This document shows positions 41,462 through 44,320 of a stretch of DNA of 44,320 bases, in pieces. Every line of letters begins with the position of its first letter. Position 1 is the stretch's first letter. The stretch covers positions 1-44,320 of the forward strand of contig CAVKQI010000009.1 of NCBI GenBank assembly GCA_963658405.1. Reading direction: 5' to 3'. This DNA comes from CAG-791 sp963658405. GTDB lineage: Bacteria; Bacillota; Clostridia; Lachnospirales; Lachnospiraceae. The notes beneath the pieces are model-generated. The model was not told the origin of the DNA. It worked only from the letters and a program-made list of their open reading frames with translations, and searched no databases. A program made the position numbers and the translations under genes.

Positions 41462-43036
41462 CTACTGTGCGGCCTTTTCATTCAATGTTTCCACGAGGGA
41501 TGCATACCAGGTATCAAAGGCTTCATCAGTCAGGTAAGGGGCCGTGGCCTCTTCTCTGGACTGTCCCTCGGCTACAGCGGCGTCAATGGCTTCCTTATCC
41601 GCCACTGCCTTATCGGAAAGATTGTAATCCAGCACCTTTCTGGTGTCATAACCGTTGGCAAAGCACTTGGGGGTATAAAACTCTGTCTGATCCATTTTGT
41701 TCAGTACAGTGGTCAGGCAGTCGTAGGCCTTGCTGCTGATCTCGATGTTCTGGTCGCTGATCACCTGGTCTAAGGCTTCTACTGTATTGGCGTCCTTGCG
41801 AACCGGGAAATAGGAGGCATCGCATACAAAGCGAAGGTTATTCTCCTTGGCGGTAAACCAGCGCAGGAATTCACAGGCTGCATATTCATGGGCCTCATCC
41901 GAACGTGTCACGGCCATGCTGGCACCCTGCTGTACCTGGACATCTTGACCGTCCTTCATGACCGGCGCCGGCAGCACCACGTAATCGATGGCCTTGCTGC
42001 TGCCGTCCTCCTGCTCCACCTGATCCGGGAAATACATGGAAGAAGCGGTAGAACCGGTATAAGCCAGGATCTCCCCCGTCTTTACATCGTCAGAGCGGAA
42101 CTTGCCTGCGCTGGCAAAATAGCCGTTCACGTAAGGCACATAGTAATTATCCCACAGACGGCGGATCTTGTCCTTATCGGCCTGGATGGTCACCTCACCG
42201 TTTTCCACCTTGAAGATATCGGTCCCCATCTGTTTCATGCCGATGATGAAATAGTTGGACATGGAATCTCTGCCATAGAAGGCCTTGCCGTCATCCGGCA
42301 CATCCGGTGTCAGGGAATCTGTCCACTCATAGTAAGCTTTTGCTGTCGCGACGATACCCTCTGTGGTGGAAAGATCGTCAAGGCTGGCACCGGTAGCCTC
42401 TGCAAAAGACTCCCAGTCCGTCTTATTGATCATCATGATCTCGGTAGACTTGGCGAAGGGGAACAGATAACGGGAGCCGTCATCATCAAAGTCGCCCTCC
42501 TCTATATAGGAATCCACGTATTCCTTCATTTCGCTGGCTGTAAAATACTTAGTCAGATCCACCAGCTTTCCCTGGCATTTCAGGGCATAGGCGGTGTCTG
42601 CATAGGTAGAGAAAAGGTCCGGAAGCTCCTGAGAGCCTACTTTGCCCTCTGCCGATTCTGTAACGGCTTTTTCCAGATCGGACACGGAGCCAAGGCTGTA
42701 GCCCTCTACGTAGATACCCTCATCCTTTCCCACGCCGGCATTAAATTCCGATACCAGATCGTCAAAGGCAGCCTGCTGGGCGCCGTTGTAATAATGCCAG
42801 ATGGTCAGGGAGACCGGATTGCTGGGATCTAACTCCACGGTTACTTTTGTCTCGTCTGCCTGTGTATCTGCTGCGTCTGCTGTTTGTTCCGTCTGGGCGG
42901 TTTCCTGGTCTGCGGCATCCGCCGTCTGGTCTGTCTCTGCGCTGCTTGATGCGGCCGGCGCTGCCGAACAGCCCATCAATACCGATGCACTCATTGCAGC
43001 CAGAGCGGCTGCGATCCCCACTGCTCTCTTTTTCAT
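41462..43036 (-). CDS. Extracellular solute-binding lipoprotein (ABC type 1 binding-protein fold)
   Basis: A 524-residue lipoprotein: signal peptide with lipobox ASVLMGC (lipidated Cys23), then a Ser/Ala/Glu/Thr/Asp-rich linker (about 24-72) rich in AADQ/TADAAD repeats. The mature domain has the MalE-like fold: VSLTIWHYYNGAQQAAFDDLVSEFN at its start, LPDLFSTYADTAYAL, and GASMAVTRSDEAHEYAACEFLRWFTAKENN near the end. Such proteins usually bind sugars or oligosaccharides, but the ligand is unknown. No ABC permease or ATPase gene accompanies it; a hybrid kinase follows, so it may present ligand to that receptor. The frame opens at 43090, but ATG 43036 has GAGAGGT upstream and begins the signal peptide. 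Confidence 0.9.
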   Translation of the reverse strand: MKKRAVGIAAALAAMSASVLMGCSAAPAASSSAETDQTADAADQETAQTEQTADAADTQADETKVTVELDPSNPVSLTIWHYYNGAQQAAFDDLVSEFNAGVGKDEGIYVEGYSLGSVSDLEKAVTESAEGKVGSQELPDLFSTYADTAYALKCQGKLVDLTKYFTASEMKEYVDSYIEEGDFDDDGSRYLFPFAKSTEIMMINKTDWESFAEATGASLDDLSTTEGIVATAKAYYEWTDSLTPDVPDDGKAFYGRDSMSNYFIIGMKQMGTDIFKVENGEVTIQADKDKIRRLWDNYYVPYVNGYFASAGKFRSDDVKTGEILAYTGSTASSMYFPDQVEQEDGSSKAIDYVVLPAPVMKDGQDVQVQQGASMAVTRSDEAHEYAACEFLRWFTAKENNLRFVCDASYFPVRKDANTVEALDQVISDQNIEISSKAYDCLTTVLNKMDQTEFYTPKCFANGYDTRKVLDYNLSDKAVADKEAIDAAVAEGQSREEATAPYLTDEAFDTWYASLVETLNEKAAQ

Positions 43037-43051
43037 AATTACCTCTCCATA

Positions 43052-43103
43052 CCGCAGTTTCTCTGCGGCGATATGCGGAGAATCTCGCAAAAGCGAATTC
43101 TCC
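43052..43103 (-). promoter_or_regulatory. Paired hairpin module in the solute-binding gene leader
   Basis: A first hairpin, GGAGAATTCGC with GCGAGATTCTCC (43077-43103), is followed by CCGCAG/CTGCGG (43063-43068 and 43052-43057), which ends 15 bases before the ATG next to GGAGAGGT. The first hairpin shares 12 identical bases with the minC leader, and the second is the aroB/minC type. Either could influence mRNA stability or ribosome access. Confidence 0.55.
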
Positions 43104-43180
43104 TTTACTGTACGCTATGAATAGTGCCTGCCTCATCCATGGCGATATATTCCTGCCGATCATTTTCAGGCACATAAATA

Positions 43181-43209
43181 CTTATAATATAGATTATCCG
43201 ATTCGTCCA
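43181..43209 (-). promoter_or_regulatory. Possible promoter of the solute-binding/kinase unit
   Basis: On the minus strand TGGACG (43204-43209) is followed after 17 bp by TATAAG (43181-43186) in an AT-rich stretch just beyond the terminator at 43256-43295. Several overlapping -10-like hexamers occur here, so the exact one is uncertain. The leader would be about 140 bases. Confidence 0.4.
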
Positions 43210-43255
43210 CGGAAAACTGGAAATTTTAAAGCAATTTTGCATGTAAGTTTAAAGC

Positions 43256-43295
43256 AAAAAGAGAGCTTAGCTTCCTGGGAAGCCAAGCCCTCTCT
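43256..43295 (-). terminator. Intrinsic terminator after the GGGtGRT gene
   Basis: Minus-strand AGAGAGGGCTTGGCTTCC pairs with GGAAGCTAAGCTCTCT across a two-base gap, with few mismatches, and is followed by TTTTTGC. It lies about 105 bases after the stop at 43400. The stretch between (43296-43399) carries an imperfect GTAAATTGC/GCATTCAATTTAC inverted repeat and nothing else recognisable. Confidence 0.88.
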
Positions 43296-43399
43296 GTAAT
43301 CAGTGAAATTACTTCATTGATCGCATTTGTTCGGAACCTGTCAAATTCAGCGTAAATTGAATGCTTGCAGGCAATTTACATTGAACGCACCCGTCTGTC

Positions 43400-44320
43400 T
43401 TAGAACTTACCAGCCTTTGCTGCCTCTTCGATGGAAACTGCAACAGCTACGGTAGCGCCTACCATCGGGTTGTTGCCCATGCCGATCAGGCCCATCATCT
43501 CTACGTGAGCCGGAACGGAGGAAGAACCTGCGAACTGCGCATCGGAGTGCATACGGCCCAGAGTATCGGTAAAGCCGTAGGAAGCGGGACCTGCTGCCAT
43601 GTTGTCAGGGTGCAGGGTACGGCCTGTGCCGCCGCCGGATGCTACGGAGAAGTACTTCTTGCCTGCCTCGAGTCTCTCCTTCTTGTAGGTGCCTGCTACA
43701 GGGTGCTGGAATCTGGTGGGGTTGGTGGAGTTGCCGGTGATGGAGACATCGACATTCTCTTTCCACATGATAGCTACACCTTCCGGTACGCTGTTTGCGC
43801 CGTAGCAGTTAACCTTGGAACGAAGACCGTCGGAGTAAGCGATTCTCTCTACCTCGGTAACGGTATTGGTATAAGGATCATAGGAGGTCTCTACAAAGGT
43901 AAAGCCGTTGATACGGGAGATGATCTTTGCAGCGTCCTTGCCAAGGCCGTTTAAGATAACGCGAAGGGGCTTCTGACGAACCTTGTTTGCCTTCTCAGCG
44001 ATACCGATAGCGCCCTCTGCTGCTGCGAAGGACTCGTGACCTGCCAGGAAACAGAAGCAGTCGGTATCCTCTTCCAGAAGCATCTTGCCTAAGTTGCCGT
44101 GGCCAAGGCCTACCTTACGGGTATCAGCAACGGAACCGGGAATGCAGAAGCTCTGCAGGCCTTCGCCGATAGCTGCAGCAGCCTCGGATGCCTTGCGGCA
44201 GCCCTTCTTGATGGCGATGGCTGCGCCTACGGTGTATGCCCAGCATGCGTTCTCAAAGCAGATCGGCTGAATCTTCTTAACCTGCTCGTAAACATCAAGG
44301 CCGGCGTCCTTTGTGATCTT
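43400..44320 (-). CDS. GGGtGRT-family protein, 5' end outside window
   Basis: The visible 306 residues run off the window's right edge without a start codon; the frame is open to base 44320. The sequence has the signature VASGGGTGRTLHPDNMAAGPASY, cited here only as SGGGTGRT plus DNMAAGPAS, after which this anaerobe-enriched family is named. Other features are Cys-containing EEDTDCFCFLAGHESF, VEIS-like strand regions, and the C-terminal MGLIGMGNNPMVGATVAVAV. No transmembrane segment is seen. The function of the family is not established to my knowledge. Codon use is markedly biased to a few codons, as in highly expressed genes. It ends ahead of a strong terminator. Confidence 0.85.
   Translation of the reverse strand, partial: KITKDAGLDVYEQVKKIQPICFENACWAYTVGAAIAIKKGCRKASEAAAAIGEGLQSFCIPGSVADTRKVGLGHGNLGKMLLEEDTDCFCFLAGHESFAAAEGAIGIAEKANKVRQKPLRVILNGLGKDAAKIISRINGFTFVETSYDPYTNTVTEVERIAYSDGLRSKVNCYGANSVPEGVAIMWKENVDVSITGNSTNPTRFQHPVAGTYKKERLEAGKKYFSVASGGGTGRTLHPDNMAAGPASYGFTDTLGRMHSDAQFAGSSSVPAHVEMMGLIGMGNNPMVGATVAVAVSIEEAAKAGKF

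Noticed and set aside
43105..43140. Possible 11-residue leader peptide (MDEAGTIHSVQ) before the solute-binding gene, with AGGAA upstream and a hairpin downstream
   Set aside because: Too short to support from one sequence; no run of regulatory codons and no alternative terminator hairpin, so attenuation is only a guess.
42762..43175. 137-residue minus-strand frame overlapping the start of the solute-binding gene
   Set aside because: Arg/Gly-rich shadow frame without ribosome binding site; the overlapping lipoprotein frame has clear homology-type features.

Overview
The window is a 44.3 kb stretch of a low-to-mid GC Firmicute chromosome. Gene content (SepF and Mre/RodA/Min cell-shape genes, mutSL with miaAB, the methionine gamma-lyase-like protein, a group B type [FeFe]-hydrogenase, the GGGtGRT protein) and gene order point to a strict anaerobe of the Clostridia, most likely Lachnospiraceae. 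This placement is inferred from gene families and synteny, not from a marker-gene comparison. All 32 genes I accept lie on the minus strand, so transcription runs from high to low coordinates. I saw no rRNA, tRNA, CRISPR array, transposase or prophage gene.

Read in the direction of transcription: (i) 44320-43400 holds the 3' part of a GGGtGRT-family gene ending in a strong terminator. (ii) 43209-37321 is a two-gene unit, a lipoprotein solute-binding protein followed by a 1303-residue hybrid sensor kinase, probably one extracytoplasmic sensing system. (iii) 37274-35610 is a [FeFe]-hydrogenase-like gene behind an extended -10 promoter overlapped by a Rex-type palindrome. (iv) 35527-27358 holds gltX, a UvrD-type helicase that appears to start at CTG inside gltX, a glycogen-debranching-enzyme relative that has lost most active-site residues, DAHP synthase, and two poorly characterised genes. 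(v) 27189-16252 holds pepT, then the nucleic-acid maintenance group miaB-mutS-mutL-miaA, a methionine gamma-lyase family gene and radC. (vi) 16229-7470 is the morphogenesis cluster mreB-mreC-mreD-PBP2-minC-rodA-mgsA-dacA; minD and minE, often found between minC and rodA in Clostridia, are absent. (vii) 7423-2712 holds a monocistronic small P-loop-like protein, then a HlyD-like membrane protein, a PLP-homeostasis protein, sepF and aroB. (viii) 2520-154 holds lspA, a pseudouridine synthase and a cytidylate-kinase-like gene.

Intergenic DNA is richly structured. One family of palindromic elements with TATCTGTTTAGC-type ends appears four times (2-153, 904-1012, 27249-27314, 29941-30027). Three copies abut or overlap the stop codon of the preceding gene, and base pairs covary between copies. 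A separate 166-bp nested palindrome sits between miaA and the methionine gamma-lyase gene. Short CCGCAG/CTGCGG hairpins sit just upstream of the ribosome binding sites of aroB, minC and the solute-binding protein. Another hairpin buries the radC ribosome binding site.

The strongest leads are the palindromic repeat family, the MinC that lacks both MinD/MinE neighbours and a recognisable MinD-binding motif, the apparently inactive GH13 protein, the putative Rex-controlled hydrogenase, and the lipoprotein/hybrid-kinase pair. All functional statements rest on reading translations and motifs by eye.
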